Source of the DNA: Bryobacteraceae bacterium
GTDB taxonomy: Bacteria > Acidobacteriota > Terriglobia > Bryobacterales > Bryobacteraceae
Direction: 5' to 3'
DNA: 40,366 nt
Assembly: GCA_014860455.1 (NCBI GenBank)
Contig: JACZJQ010000225.1
Location: forward strand, 1-40,366
Part shown: in pieces, positions 1 through 7,708 of the stretch
Position numbering within the stretch: position 1 is the stretch's first letter
How the letters are laid out: each line of letters starts with the position of its first letter
Made by a program: the position numbers and the translations under genes
Notes under the pieces: generated by a model
What the model was told of the DNA's origin: nothing
What the model saw: only the letters and a program-made list of their open reading frames with translations
The model's database searches: none

Positions 1-43
1 CCACCGCCTTCACCCAACGTCTGCCCCGCCCCGCCCGCCGCGG

Positions 44-814
44 CTAAAATCCCATAATCTGGTAGCCGCTATCGACGTAGATCACGTTGCCCGTAATCCC
101 TCGCCCCAGGTCCGACGCCAGGAACACCGCCGTATCGGCTACTTCTTCCGGGTCGCATGGCCGCCGCAGCGGCGTCGATTCCGTCACCCGGTCCAGAATT
201 TTCGAAAAGTCCTTGATCCCCCGCGCCGACGCCGTCTTGATCGGGCCTGCCGAAATCGCGTTCACCCGGATATTCTTCGGCCCCAGGTCGCTGGCCAGGT
301 ACCTGACGCTCGCCTCCAGCCCCGCCTTGGCCACGCCCATCACGTTGTAATTCGGCAGCACCCGCACCGCCCCCAGATACGACAGCGTCATGATCGAGCC
401 GCCCTCGGTCATCACCGGCGCCACCGCTCGCGACACCCCGATCAGCGAATACGTGCTGATCTCGTGCGCCAGCAGAAACCCCTCGCGCGATGTCTCCACA
501 AACGGCCGCGACAGGTCCTCTTTGTTCGCGAACGCGATCGAATGCACCACCGCGTCGATGCGGTCGCCCTCGCCCCGCAGGATCTCCGACAAATGCGCCA
601 GATCGGTCTCCTGCGTCACATCGCACGACAGCAGCCGCGCCGCACCCAGCTCGGCCGCCAGCTCTTCCACCGCGTCCTGCTGGCGCTCGCCCTGGTAGGT
701 CAAAATCAGCTTCGCGCCTTCGCGCCGGAACGCCTTCGCAATGGCATAGGCGATCGACCAGCGGTTGGCCAGCCCAAGCACAATCGTGCTCTTATCTTTC
801 AACAGCTCTGACAT
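44..814 (-). CDS. fabI: Enoyl-[acyl-carrier-protein] reductase (NADH), FabI
   Basis: Catalyses the last reduction of each cycle of type II fatty acid synthesis, reducing trans-2-enoyl-ACP with NAD(P)H in the cytoplasm. The 256-residue length fits FabI. The N-terminal nucleotide-binding segment is the divergent FabI form (GLANRWSIAYAIA, about residues 14-26) rather than the GxxxGxG of ordinary short-chain dehydrogenases. The catalytic block SYLGAVRVLPNYNVMGVAK gives Tyr146, Tyr156 and Lys163, the same numbers as in E. coli FabI. The C-terminal half has the expected SAGPIKT and GNVIYVDSGY segments. It is transcribed away from the Tat-leader gene at 919, with about 100 bp between them. No downstream partner is visible because the window starts 43 bp beyond the stop. 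Confidence is high. Confidence 0.96.
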   Translation of the reverse strand: MSELLKDKSTIVLGLANRWSIAYAIAKAFRREGAKLILTYQGERQQDAVEELAAELGAARLLSCDVTQETDLAHLSEILRGEGDRIDAVVHSIAFANKEDLSRPFVETSREGFLLAHEISTYSLIGVSRAVAPVMTEGGSIMTLSYLGAVRVLPNYNVMGVAKAGLEASVRYLASDLGPKNIRVNAISAGPIKTASARGIKDFSKILDRVTESTPLRRPCDPEEVADTAVFLASDLGRGITGNVIYVDSGYQIMGF

Positions 815-918
815 GGATTCTTCAGTCTAGCAGCCCCGGCGGGGCCTACGATGTGATAGAACCTGTGTGGAGTCCCATCCCGCGCCACCCTCGCCGGCGC
901 CATTCGATTGGAGGTGTT

Positions 919-1941
919 ATGACCATCACAAGACGCCAACTCGGCGCACTCGCCCTGCCCGCCCTCGCCGCATCCCGCGCCCACGCCAAGCCCAATTCTA
1001 ACTTCGGCGGCGTCCAGATCGGCGCCATCACTTACTCGTTCCGCAGCCTTCCCGTCGAGAAGACCCTCCAGTACTGCCTCGACTCCGGCGTCAGCGCCGT
1101 CGAACTCATGAGCAACGTCGCCGAATCCTACGCCGGCGCACCCCTGCCCGTCATGCGCCCCATGGGTCCGCCCCCTGGCCAGCGCCCCGCTGGCGGTCCC
1201 GGCGGCGCCCCGCCTGCTGGACGGCCCGGCGGTCCCGGCCGCTTCCAGGCCACGCCCGAACAGATCGAAGCCCGCAAGAAAGCCGCCGCCGCGCTTACCG
1301 CCTGGCGCACCGCCGCGCCGATGAGCAAGTTCAAAGAGTTCCGTAAAATGTACGAGGGCGCCGGCGTCAAAATCTACTGCTTCAAGCTTCCCCCAACGCT
1401 GGAAATGCCCGACGCCGAATACGACTACATCTGGAACGTCGCCGAAACCCTGGGCGCCAACCACATCACCATGGAGCTGCCCACCAGCGACGAACTGCTG
1501 GCCCGCGTCTCCACCTACGCCGCCAAACGCAAGCTCGCGATCGCTTTCCACACCCATGGCCAAGGCGGCGCATCGGGCTTCGACAAGTGCCTGTCAGCCT
1601 CACCTTACGCCATGTTGAACTTCGACGTCGGCCACTACTTTGGCGTCAACGGCGAGTCGCCCTTGCCGCTGGTTGAGAAGTACGCCGCCCGCATCTCGAG
1701 CCTCCACCTGAAAGACCGCAAGGCCCCGTCGCCCAACCCCAACGGCGGCCCGCCCGTCGGCGGCGCGACAGTCCCGTGGGGCGAAGGTGGCACCCCGATG
1801 AAAGAGATCCTCCAGCTCATGAAGCGCAAACAGTACCGCTTCCCGGCCTCCATCGAGTTGGAATACCCAGTGCCCGAAGGCTCCGACGCCGTCGCCGAAG
1901 TCCGCAAGTGCGTCGACTACTGCAAAGCCGCCCTGGCCTGA
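919..1941 (+). CDS. Tat-exported sugar phosphate isomerase/epimerase-like TIM-barrel protein
   Basis: A 340-residue protein of the xylose-isomerase-like TIM-barrel superfamily (AP_endonuc_2 type). The start is ATG at 919, preceded by GGAGGT at 910-915, and it opens with a twin-arginine leader (TRRQLGALALPALAASRAHA), so an exported enzyme is expected. Likely metal-site segments appear in barrel order: SAVELMSN, ITMELPTS, NFDVGHYFG (Asp/His), SSLHLKDRK (His) and ASIELEYPV (Glu). Residues about 76-110 form a Pro/Gly/Arg-rich insert between the first barrel strands that the family does not usually have. Such proteins are common near sugar oxidoreductases in Acidobacteriota and Planctomycetota. 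The substrate cannot be told from sequence. An extension to an upstream start in the same frame is rejected because it would run antisense through fabI. Confidence 0.88.
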   Translation: MTITRRQLGALALPALAASRAHAKPNSNFGGVQIGAITYSFRSLPVEKTLQYCLDSGVSAVELMSNVAESYAGAPLPVMRPMGPPPGQRPAGGPGGAPPAGRPGGPGRFQATPEQIEARKKAAAALTAWRTAAPMSKFKEFRKMYEGAGVKIYCFKLPPTLEMPDAEYDYIWNVAETLGANHITMELPTSDELLARVSTYAAKRKLAIAFHTHGQGGASGFDKCLSASPYAMLNFDVGHYFGVNGESPLPLVEKYAARISSLHLKDRKAPSPNPNGGPPVGGATVPWGEGGTPMKEILQLMKRKQYRFPASIELEYPVPEGSDAVAEVRKCVDYCKAALA

Positions 1942-2236
1942 ACCCGTTGCCCGGTAGAGGGTTGGTGGCAAGATGAACAAGAAGACCGAGACCCTCAATT
2001 TTCAACGCGGCGATGCCGGCCAGGACGATAAGCAGGTTTCGGTGGGTGAGCAGGCAGCCGCAAAATCCGCCTGATCGCTGGTGGCCCGGGCTGTGAGCCG
2101 CGCCAACTCCTCGTCTTTCAACAAAGAGCGACTGTCCTGCGCGCAACTCATGCCGGAGCCGCAAACGTCAAGGGCGCCTGGGACTCGTCGAGAGTCAAGG
2201 CACCAGCCTGCCCGCGTTCCGGGCGACAAAACGCAA
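1942..2236. other. Intergenic region between convergent genes
   Basis: A 295-bp stretch between the 3' ends of the TIM-barrel gene and the second PilZ-like gene. Open frames crossing it have no recognisable domain, no ribosome binding site and no typical codon pattern. No clear hairpin followed by a T-run was seen. Confidence 0.5.
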
Positions 2237-2560
2237 TCAGTTCGCAGCGCCGGCTTTTGCGCGCATGAACTCTTTTTTGTCAATCGAGACCAGCGACATG
2301 CAGCCGACCCGATCCAGAGCCAGCACCCGCCCTCTGCACTGGAGCCTGACGGTCTCACCGGCTCCCCCCGTCGGCAATGTGATCGAGAACGAAATGAACT
2401 GCCCGCGCCTCAGTTCCTGCATCGGATCAGAGAGCATCACCGAGTTCGAGTTGATAGCCGCCACCTGGAGATTGAACGACATCCCGGCATGGCCAAGTTC
2501 CTTGACCGTAACGGGCAGGCGGAGGTTGAACATATTTCGGACAGGTTCCAGAGCCATCAT
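2237..2560 (-). CDS. PilZ-like domain protein (second of a coupled pair)
   Basis: A 107-residue, single-domain protein with the beta-strand rhythm of PilZ-type domains: SFNLQVAAINSNSVML, then a stretch like RRGQFISFSITLP, then VRLQCRGRVLALDRVGCMSLVSI. PilZ domains bind cyclic di-GMP, but the usual RxxxR and (D/N)xSxxG motifs are not clearly present, so binding here is doubtful and a protein-protein role is possible. Its ATG overlaps the stop of the upstream PilZ-like gene by one base (TAATG at 2560), which points to coupled translation. A second in-frame ATG follows directly at 2557. The family assignment is by pattern only and moderate in confidence. Confidence 0.6.
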   Translation of the reverse strand: MMALEPVRNMFNLRLPVTVKELGHAGMSFNLQVAAINSNSVMLSDPMQELRRGQFISFSITLPTGGAGETVRLQCRGRVLALDRVGCMSLVSIDKKEFMRAKAGAAN

Positions 2561-2997
2561 TACGCCTCCCCTGGATGATTGATCGCAATCGCCGTTCCTG
2601 CGATCGCCGCCTGCCGGGAGGCGAGGATATTCGCCTGCCCCCCGGCATGAGCCGCACTTTCCGGACGGCGCAGGAAGTCCCGGCCGCAGTCGAATAGATG
2701 TTTAGGTTTGTAGATCGCCGGATGCCATCGGAAACTCCGGCCGAATCGAACGACAACGTAGTAGCCGACGCCAGGTTCGTGCTCACATTTTGTAACCGTC
2801 CCCGCCATCTCGGCAGCGCCATCCGTTTCCTGGGCAACGAATTGTATGCGGGTGTTGATTCCCGGACGCTCATCGAGTTGCAGACACGCAGCCGAAGCGG
2901 AGATCTCTTCCAGAATCCCGATCGCTTCGTGCCGCACGCCGTCGGCGGACAGCATGCGGACGTTCATCAGCTCCGAACAAAGATAACGCATTCCCAT
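2560..2997 (-). CDS. PilZ-like domain protein (first of a coupled pair)
   Basis: A 145-residue protein. The chosen start is ATG at 2997, preceded by GGAGG (3005-3009) at a 7-base spacing; a TTG codon at 3018 in the same frame lacks such a site. The core resembles a PilZ-like beta barrel: EAIGILEEISASAACLQL, then TRIQFVAQE, then MAGTVTKCEHEPGVGYYVVVRF. The phrase EEISASAACLQL occupies the position of the (D/N)xSxxG motif but is not canonical. The C-terminal 40 residues (from about CGRDFLRRPE) are Ala-rich and probably flexible. It is the first gene of a two-gene unit with the protein at 2237. The promoter probably lies in the AT-rich region upstream that carries the repeated 12-mers at 3207-3247. 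The function is not known. Confidence 0.6.
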   Translation of the reverse strand: MGMRYLCSELMNVRMLSADGVRHEAIGILEEISASAACLQLDERPGINTRIQFVAQETDGAAEMAGTVTKCEHEPGVGYYVVVRFGRSFRWHPAIYKPKHLFDCGRDFLRRPESAAHAGGQANILASRQAAIAGTAIAINHPGEA

Positions 2998-3206
2998 TAG
3001 CAAGCCTCCACTAGTCAATCAACCGCTTTGCCATTCGGCGCGCTTGCTGGACTGCATCGGCAGGGCGAACCCCACCGCCAGTAGACGCTGCATACCGATC
3101 CCTCTATCTCTCGTCATCGACAGCAACTCGATGACCAATCGCCGCTTCCGCCGAAGGTGCTGTGTTTTCAGTGCTTTTCAAACTCAGGAGCGAATTCACA
3201 CAATGT

Positions 3207-3260
3207 AAATATTACCGGGAGGGCAGGCTAACTTCAAATATTACCGGCACAATTTACCGC
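3207..3260. repeat. Repeated 12-mer AAATATTACCGG (two exact copies and a partial third)
   Basis: AAATATTACCGG is at 3207-3218 and again at 3236-3247, a centre distance of 29 bp. A weaker third version, AATTTACCGC, is at 3251-3260. The cluster sits 210-260 bp upstream of the PilZ-like start codon at 2997, inside an AT-rich patch. Spaced direct repeats of this kind are typical of regulator binding sites; which protein would bind is unknown. Confidence 0.5.
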
Positions 3261-3306
3261 GCATGTTTTTCGAGTACTAGAACATCACTCCGTCATTTCA
3301 CTTAGA

Positions 3307-3323
3307 ACTAATATACATTTAGT
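3307..3323. promoter_or_regulatory. Imperfect inverted repeat ACTAA-N7-TTAGT
   Basis: ACTAA at 3307-3311 and TTAGT at 3319-3323 are exact reverse complements separated by TATACAT. The arms can be stretched by two more bases with one mismatch. It is close to the repeated 12-mers and in the same AT-rich patch, so it may be part of a promoter or operator. No consensus was matched. Confidence 0.3.
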
Positions 3324-3761
3324 CCTGCTTCACTACTGTCCAATAAAGCGATATGGTTATCGCGCAATCAAAACAGAGCGGCCGGTCTTGTGGCTGTTGA
3401 GGGAACGCGGGACGCCCTCGAAACCACTCTGCAAGCTGTTGATTCCGAGTTCATCAGTTTGGCGTCTACGGTTGCACCGTCGCGCCTGCAAAGGCCGGGA
3501 TTGCTCGGCGGGTGACGATACCGCAGAGCCGGCGCGGGCATCGTCAGTCGTTGACTGAATCAGTGGAGGACGACGGCGGGAAAAACAATTCTCGGCTGAC
3601 TAAGAAACTGACTCCCATACTTCCAATTTTCGTACAGAGCCAAACCTCATCCCTCCTCACCTGCAATTTCTCTTCAGTTTTTTTTGCATCATAAACCGAG
3701 CGGCCACATCGTAATAGGTTTAGGCGGGCAGGGACCACGGGAGTTGGGCTTGGCAATCGCT

Positions 3762-3780
3762 CGAGGGGTGCGACTCCTCG
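3762..3780. other. Perfect 8-bp stem-loop in the non-coding stretch
   Basis: CGAGGGGT (3762-3769) pairs with ACTCCTCG (3773-3780) around a GCG loop, with one G-T pair. There is no T-run after it on either strand. It lies about 155 bp beyond the stop of the DUF4038 gene on the minus strand and could be a transcript end or part of an unknown RNA. Confidence 0.35.
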
Positions 3781-3935
3781 GTTCACCCACCATCGGCCAG
3801 GCATGACGGACGTCTGCCAGGCCGCAAGTTGTTCTGATCAATCCGTTCCGGCTTTCGCGCCGGGAGATCCGGACTTCAGGGCGCCTGGCAGATTCTCACC
3901 AGATTTCCGGTGGGATGGATCGCGCGTTCCGCAAA

Positions 3936-5294
3936 TCAGGGAACGGGCAGCGGGAACTTCGCAACTTCGTCTTCGAGGATCAGCAACCAGTCCTGGCCAC
4001 GGCCCGAGGTGGGCGGGGTGTAGGTTTGAAATGCCTGGTTGTCCCCTGTATGAATGTGGTGCGCAACGCCATAGCGCGGGTCCCACCAGATCTCTTTCAC
4101 ACGCTCGGCCAGGATGATGCTCCGGTCCACGGTGAACGGCTCCCCGCGCGGCGAATAGACAAAGGCGAACCGCCCGTCCGCGGCGCGGGCGGCGCGGATG
4201 GTGGCCGGCCCGGTGACCGGGCCGCTGCGGATGATCGACTGATCCGGGATCAGCGTCTGCCAAGGCCGTGACTCGAAAAGCCTCCGCAGATGCCCCATCT
4301 GAAACGCCCCCGGATGATCAAGCGCCTGCATCCAAGGAATGTCGGCGTAGATGGCCGAAGGCAGCCCCGGCTTCCACATCTGCCACACAGAATTATGCCC
4401 GTAAGTGTGGCCCGCCGCGCCGGCGAGCATGGCCCAATAGGCCGCCGTGCGCGCGTCGAAGTCGTCCATGCGATCCAGGCGGCTGTAGTTGGCGTTATAG
4501 AAGCCCACCGGAATCATCTCGTAGCGAGGTTCGCCGTCCAGGGTCGGTTTGGGCGGGTCGAGCGCGCGGTCGTGCTGGATATAAAGCCCGGTGTCGTGAT
4601 CGCGGGCGCCATGCGAAGTCTGCGACATGTGAAAGTCCAGCCACCGCGCGTCACGCAATTGCAGCGACGACATCCCCGGCCCCCGCGGATGGAACGTCAT
4701 CAGATGCCGCCCCTGGTCGCCCTCGGCCAGCCCATCGGCCATGGCGTCGATTATCGCGCGCTCGGCCGGCGTGCGAATGTTCTGATCTCCGCCGAGAATC
4801 CAGATGATTGGCTTGTCCTTGTACCGCGCACCGAGAAACCGGCCGAACGAGCGCGCATTCGCCGGATTGAACACGGCGTTTTTGTTGCCGGCTGTCCAGT
4901 ACGAGCCCCAGGTTGGGAGCATCCCCACCGTCAGCCCCAACGCCGCCGCGCGGTTGACGATCCAGTCCACGTGCTCGAAGTAGCCATCCACGGGACGGTC
5001 CGGATCGCGGTCGAGGAGCGGCAGATGCCCGTAAGGGTTCGGAACGGTCAACCCGTCGCGCTCGGCCAGCACCACGGCCTGAATCACCGTGAAGCCCTTG
5101 GCCGCGCGGTTGCGCAAGTAAAGATCGGCCTCCTCGCGGTTCAGCCGGTGGAAGAGTTCCCAAGCCGTATCGCCAAGATACAGGAACGGCCGCCCGTCGC
5201 CCTGCTGCAAGTGCCGTCCACCCGGCGAGACCTTCAACACCTGCGCCGGAGCCAGGGCGCAGCACAGCACTAGAAACACGGTTAGCCGGATCAT
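3936..5294 (-). CDS. Secreted glycoside hydrolase, DUF4038 (apiosidase-like) with C-terminal collagen-binding-like domain
   Basis: A 452-residue exported enzyme. The chosen start is ATG at 5294, giving a Sec leader (MIRLTVFLVLCCALAPAQ); in-frame codons further upstream run into the divergent promoter region. The N-terminal two thirds is a TIM barrel of the DUF4038/apiosidase-like type: FLYLGDTAWELFHRL, YLRNRAAKGFTVIQAVV, DWIVNRAAALGLTVGMLPTWG, IIWILGGDQN, and a Trp-rich YGHNSVWQMW segment. The last 90 residues match the small beta domain usually fused to it (RFAFVYSPRGEPF, then VKEIWWDPRYG). Family members act on plant cell-wall pectin side chains; the exact sugar is not known here. It is divergent to the GH2 gene at 5429, across 134 bp that must hold both promoters, and a shared role in plant polysaccharide breakdown is likely. 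Confidence 0.88.
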   Translation of the reverse strand: MIRLTVFLVLCCALAPAQVLKVSPGGRHLQQGDGRPFLYLGDTAWELFHRLNREEADLYLRNRAAKGFTVIQAVVLAERDGLTVPNPYGHLPLLDRDPDRPVDGYFEHVDWIVNRAAALGLTVGMLPTWGSYWTAGNKNAVFNPANARSFGRFLGARYKDKPIIWILGGDQNIRTPAERAIIDAMADGLAEGDQGRHLMTFHPRGPGMSSLQLRDARWLDFHMSQTSHGARDHDTGLYIQHDRALDPPKPTLDGEPRYEMIPVGFYNANYSRLDRMDDFDARTAAYWAMLAGAAGHTYGHNSVWQMWKPGLPSAIYADIPWMQALDHPGAFQMGHLRRLFESRPWQTLIPDQSIIRSGPVTGPATIRAARAADGRFAFVYSPRGEPFTVDRSIILAERVKEIWWDPRYGVAHHIHTGDNQAFQTYTPPTSGRGQDWLLILEDEVAKFPLPVP

Positions 5295-5428
5295 CAGGTC
5301 CACCATTCTACGCAAATGCCATGAACCGTTGGCTGGCGCAGCCAGAGCGGCGCTGTCCAGGGGTCCAGGTTGATGATCGCGCCGCGAGTCGACGGTGATA
5401 CCATGACCGCAGAAAACGAGAATCAGAT

Positions 5429-7576
5429 ATGACAATCCGTTCGCTATTTATCCTGTTCATAGGGGCCGTCTCCGCCTTCGCCGCCGGCCGCCAGACCATC
5501 TCCCTCAACGGAGAATGGCGCATGGCCGACAGTGTTGCGGCCGACCCAATGCCCGCCGACTTCGCGCATCGCGGCCCCGTCCCCGGCCTGGCAAACCTGG
5601 CCACGCCGGCATTCGTGGACGTGGACAAGTTCGACGGCCGTGAGTTTATCGATTCCAGCATCCGCGAGAAGAAACTCCCCGAACCGGCGCGCGTCAAGAC
5701 CGCCGGGGTCTCCCGCCAGGAGCGCAACTACTTCTGGTATCGCCGCGCTTTCCAGGGCACAGCAAAACACCAGTGGGCCATCCTGCGCGTCAACAAGGCG
5801 CAGTGGGGCACGGCCGTGTGGCTCAACGGAAAGAAGATCGGCGAACATCTCGGCTGTTTCACCGCCGGCCTGTTCGACCTGACTTCCGCGATCAACTGGT
5901 CCGGCCCCAACGACATTGTCATCCGCATCGGCGCCCATCCCAATGCCGTGCCCGATTGGGTTCCGGCGGGCACGGACTTCGAGAAGTACAAATGGACGGC
6001 GGGCATCTATGACAACGTCTCGCTCGCGATCGGCGACGGCCCGCGCATCGAGACCGTGCAGGTTGCGCCCAAAATCGCAGGTCCCGAAATCGTGGTTCAA
6101 ACCGTGATCGTCAATCCGGCGAAGACGCCCGCCACCATCGCGCTCAATCAGGTTGTGAAACCGTGGAAGGGCACGGCGATCAGTGGTCGCGACATCCCGC
6201 GCAACGTCGGTCTGGCCGCCGGCGAGACACGCACCATCACCAGCACGATCAAGCTGCCAGGTGCGAAGTTATGGACGCCCGAGGGCCCAAACCTCTACGT
6301 GCTCGAATCGTCCACTGGCGGCGACTCGCTGACCGCGCGATTCGGCGTTCGCGAGTTCCGCTTCGACACGCCCACCAAGCGCGCCTATCTGAACGGCAAG
6401 CTCTACTTCCTCCGCGGAGGCAACATCACGCTCCACCGTTTCTTCGAAGATCCGGAGTGCAAGGACCGCCCGTGGGACGAGAAGTGGGTGCGGCGACTGC
6501 TGGCTGAGATGCCGCGCTGGATGAACTGGAACAGCTTCCGATTCTGCATCGGCCCGGTGCCGGACATGTGGCTCGACATCGCCGACGAAGCCGGCCTGCT
6601 AATCCAGAATGAGTTCTTCATCTGGAACGGCCGCAGCAACTTCCCGCCCTACCGGACCGAAGAACTGCTCACCCAATACGCCGAGTGGATGAGGGACACC
6701 TGGAACCACCCTAGCGTGGCAGTCTGGGACGCGAGCAACGAAACCGACGCACCGGCATTGCGCGACGTGGTTGTCCCCCAAAGCCGGAAACTGGATCTGT
6801 CGAACCGCCCCTGGGATAACGGCTATTCGACGCCATCGGGTCCCGACGATCCGGTGGAGGATCACCCCTACCTCTTCAGCACGTTTCGTAGTGGCGGCAA
6901 GTTCTCGATGACGCAACTGGAGCAGATGACCGGCGGCAAGACCACCAATTCAGGCCACCCTTCCGCCCACGCAGTCGTCATCAACGAATACGACTGGTTG
7001 TGGCTGAACCGCGACGGCACGCCCACTCTTCTGACCGAGAAGGTATACGAGAATCTCGTCGGCCCCAACGCTACCCCGGATCAGCGCTTCGAGGCCTTGG
7101 CCTACAACCTGGCCGGCCTGACGGAGTTCTGGCGCGCCCACCGCAACGCCGCCGGTGTGCAGCACCTTGCCTGGCTGACTTGCAGCTATCCCGGCGTGAA
7201 GACATCGGACCACTGGCGGGATGTCGGCAAGCTGGAACTGGAGCCGCACTTCGCCGATTGGGTCCGCGAATCGTTCCGCCCGCTGGGCGTCTACATCAAC
7301 TTCTGGCAGCCGAAGTTGAAGGCCGGCTCACAGAGAACCTACGCCGTGATGATGGTCAACGACGAGGGTGTGGGGCGCAGCGGCAGTCTGCGATTGGAGT
7401 TCACGGGAGCCGAGCCGGCCGTCGTCCCCTTTGAAATTCCAGCCTACGGCGCGCAGACGCTGCAGATTCGCCTGCAAGCGCCAGCCACGGCGGGTCGCAC
7501 CATATTGAAAGCGACCGCATCGGCGGAGGGCATCGCCGAACCGACGATCAGCCGCCGCAAGGTCCAGGTGGAATAG
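5429..7576 (+). CDS. Secreted glycoside hydrolase family 2 protein
   Basis: A 715-residue protein with a Sec leader (MTIRSLFILFIGAVSAFA). The domain order is that of GH2: an N-terminal sugar-binding jelly roll (ISLNGEWRM; WYRRAF; VWLNGKKIGEHLG; WTAGIYDNVSLAI), an immunoglobulin-like middle domain, then a TIM barrel that opens with FLRGGNITLHRFF. The acid/base Glu is E438 in WDASNETD and the likely nucleophile is E520 in VINEYDWLW. The C-terminal 90 residues form another beta domain. The family includes beta-galactosidases, beta-mannosidases and beta-glucuronidases; specificity cannot be read from these motifs. It is divergent to the DUF4038 glycosidase, and the two probably serve the same polysaccharide. 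Confidence 0.9.
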   Translation: MTIRSLFILFIGAVSAFAAGRQTISLNGEWRMADSVAADPMPADFAHRGPVPGLANLATPAFVDVDKFDGREFIDSSIREKKLPEPARVKTAGVSRQERNYFWYRRAFQGTAKHQWAILRVNKAQWGTAVWLNGKKIGEHLGCFTAGLFDLTSAINWSGPNDIVIRIGAHPNAVPDWVPAGTDFEKYKWTAGIYDNVSLAIGDGPRIETVQVAPKIAGPEIVVQTVIVNPAKTPATIALNQVVKPWKGTAISGRDIPRNVGLAAGETRTITSTIKLPGAKLWTPEGPNLYVLESSTGGDSLTARFGVREFRFDTPTKRAYLNGKLYFLRGGNITLHRFFEDPECKDRPWDEKWVRRLLAEMPRWMNWNSFRFCIGPVPDMWLDIADEAGLLIQNEFFIWNGRSNFPPYRTEELLTQYAEWMRDTWNHPSVAVWDASNETDAPALRDVVVPQSRKLDLSNRPWDNGYSTPSGPDDPVEDHPYLFSTFRSGGKFSMTQLEQMTGGKTTNSGHPSAHAVVINEYDWLWLNRDGTPTLLTEKVYENLVGPNATPDQRFEALAYNLAGLTEFWRAHRNAAGVQHLAWLTCSYPGVKTSDHWRDVGKLELEPHFADWVRESFRPLGVYINFWQPKLKAGSQRTYAVMMVNDEGVGRSGSLRLEFTGAEPAVVPFEIPAYGAQTLQIRLQAPATAGRTILKATASAEGIAEPTISRRKVQVE

Positions 7577-7588
7577 AAACACGAAAGT

Positions 7589-7615
7589 CCGGCCGCCACC
7601 GGGGCGCCGGGCCGG
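7589..7615. terminator. GC-rich hairpin just after the GH2 stop
   Basis: CCGGCC (7589-7594) and GGCCGG (7610-7615) form a 6-bp stem 13 bp after the GH2 stop codon and before the convergent NmrA-like gene. It lacks a T-run, so a terminator role is only suggested by its place. Confidence 0.3.
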
Positions 7616-7708
7616 TCCAGGAACCGGGTCGCGGTTGATGGCGCGACTGGCTGTGGAGAGCTGCTGGCCGCACTCGGTTGTGCCCATCAGCCCATTGTAC
7701 GTGGGCTG

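Larger units (their letters stand above)
2998..3935. other. Long non-coding stretch with an AT-rich centre
   Basis: A 938-bp stretch between the PilZ-like pair and the DUF4038 glycosidase. The segment at about 3190-3360 is clearly lower in GC than anything around it and holds two exact copies of AAATATTACCGG and an inverted repeat near 3307. A perfect 8-bp stem with a 3-base loop lies at 3762-3780. Open frames at 3512-3694 (+) and 3544-3804 (-) show no domain or ribosome site and are not called. It may hold promoters and perhaps an unrecognised small RNA; no RNA family was identified. Confidence 0.5.

Noticed and set aside
1942-2236. Possible gene between the TIM-barrel and PilZ-like genes
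   Set aside because: Open frames exist on both strands but without motif, ribosome site or typical codon pattern.
3740-3795. tRNA-like look of the sequence with GGTTCA after a stem
   Set aside because: The T-loop consensus GGTTCRANYCC is not met, and no acceptor or anticodon stems could be drawn.
3544-3804. 86-codon frame on the minus strand in the non-coding stretch
   Set aside because: No ribosome site, no domain, and codon use unlike neighbouring genes.
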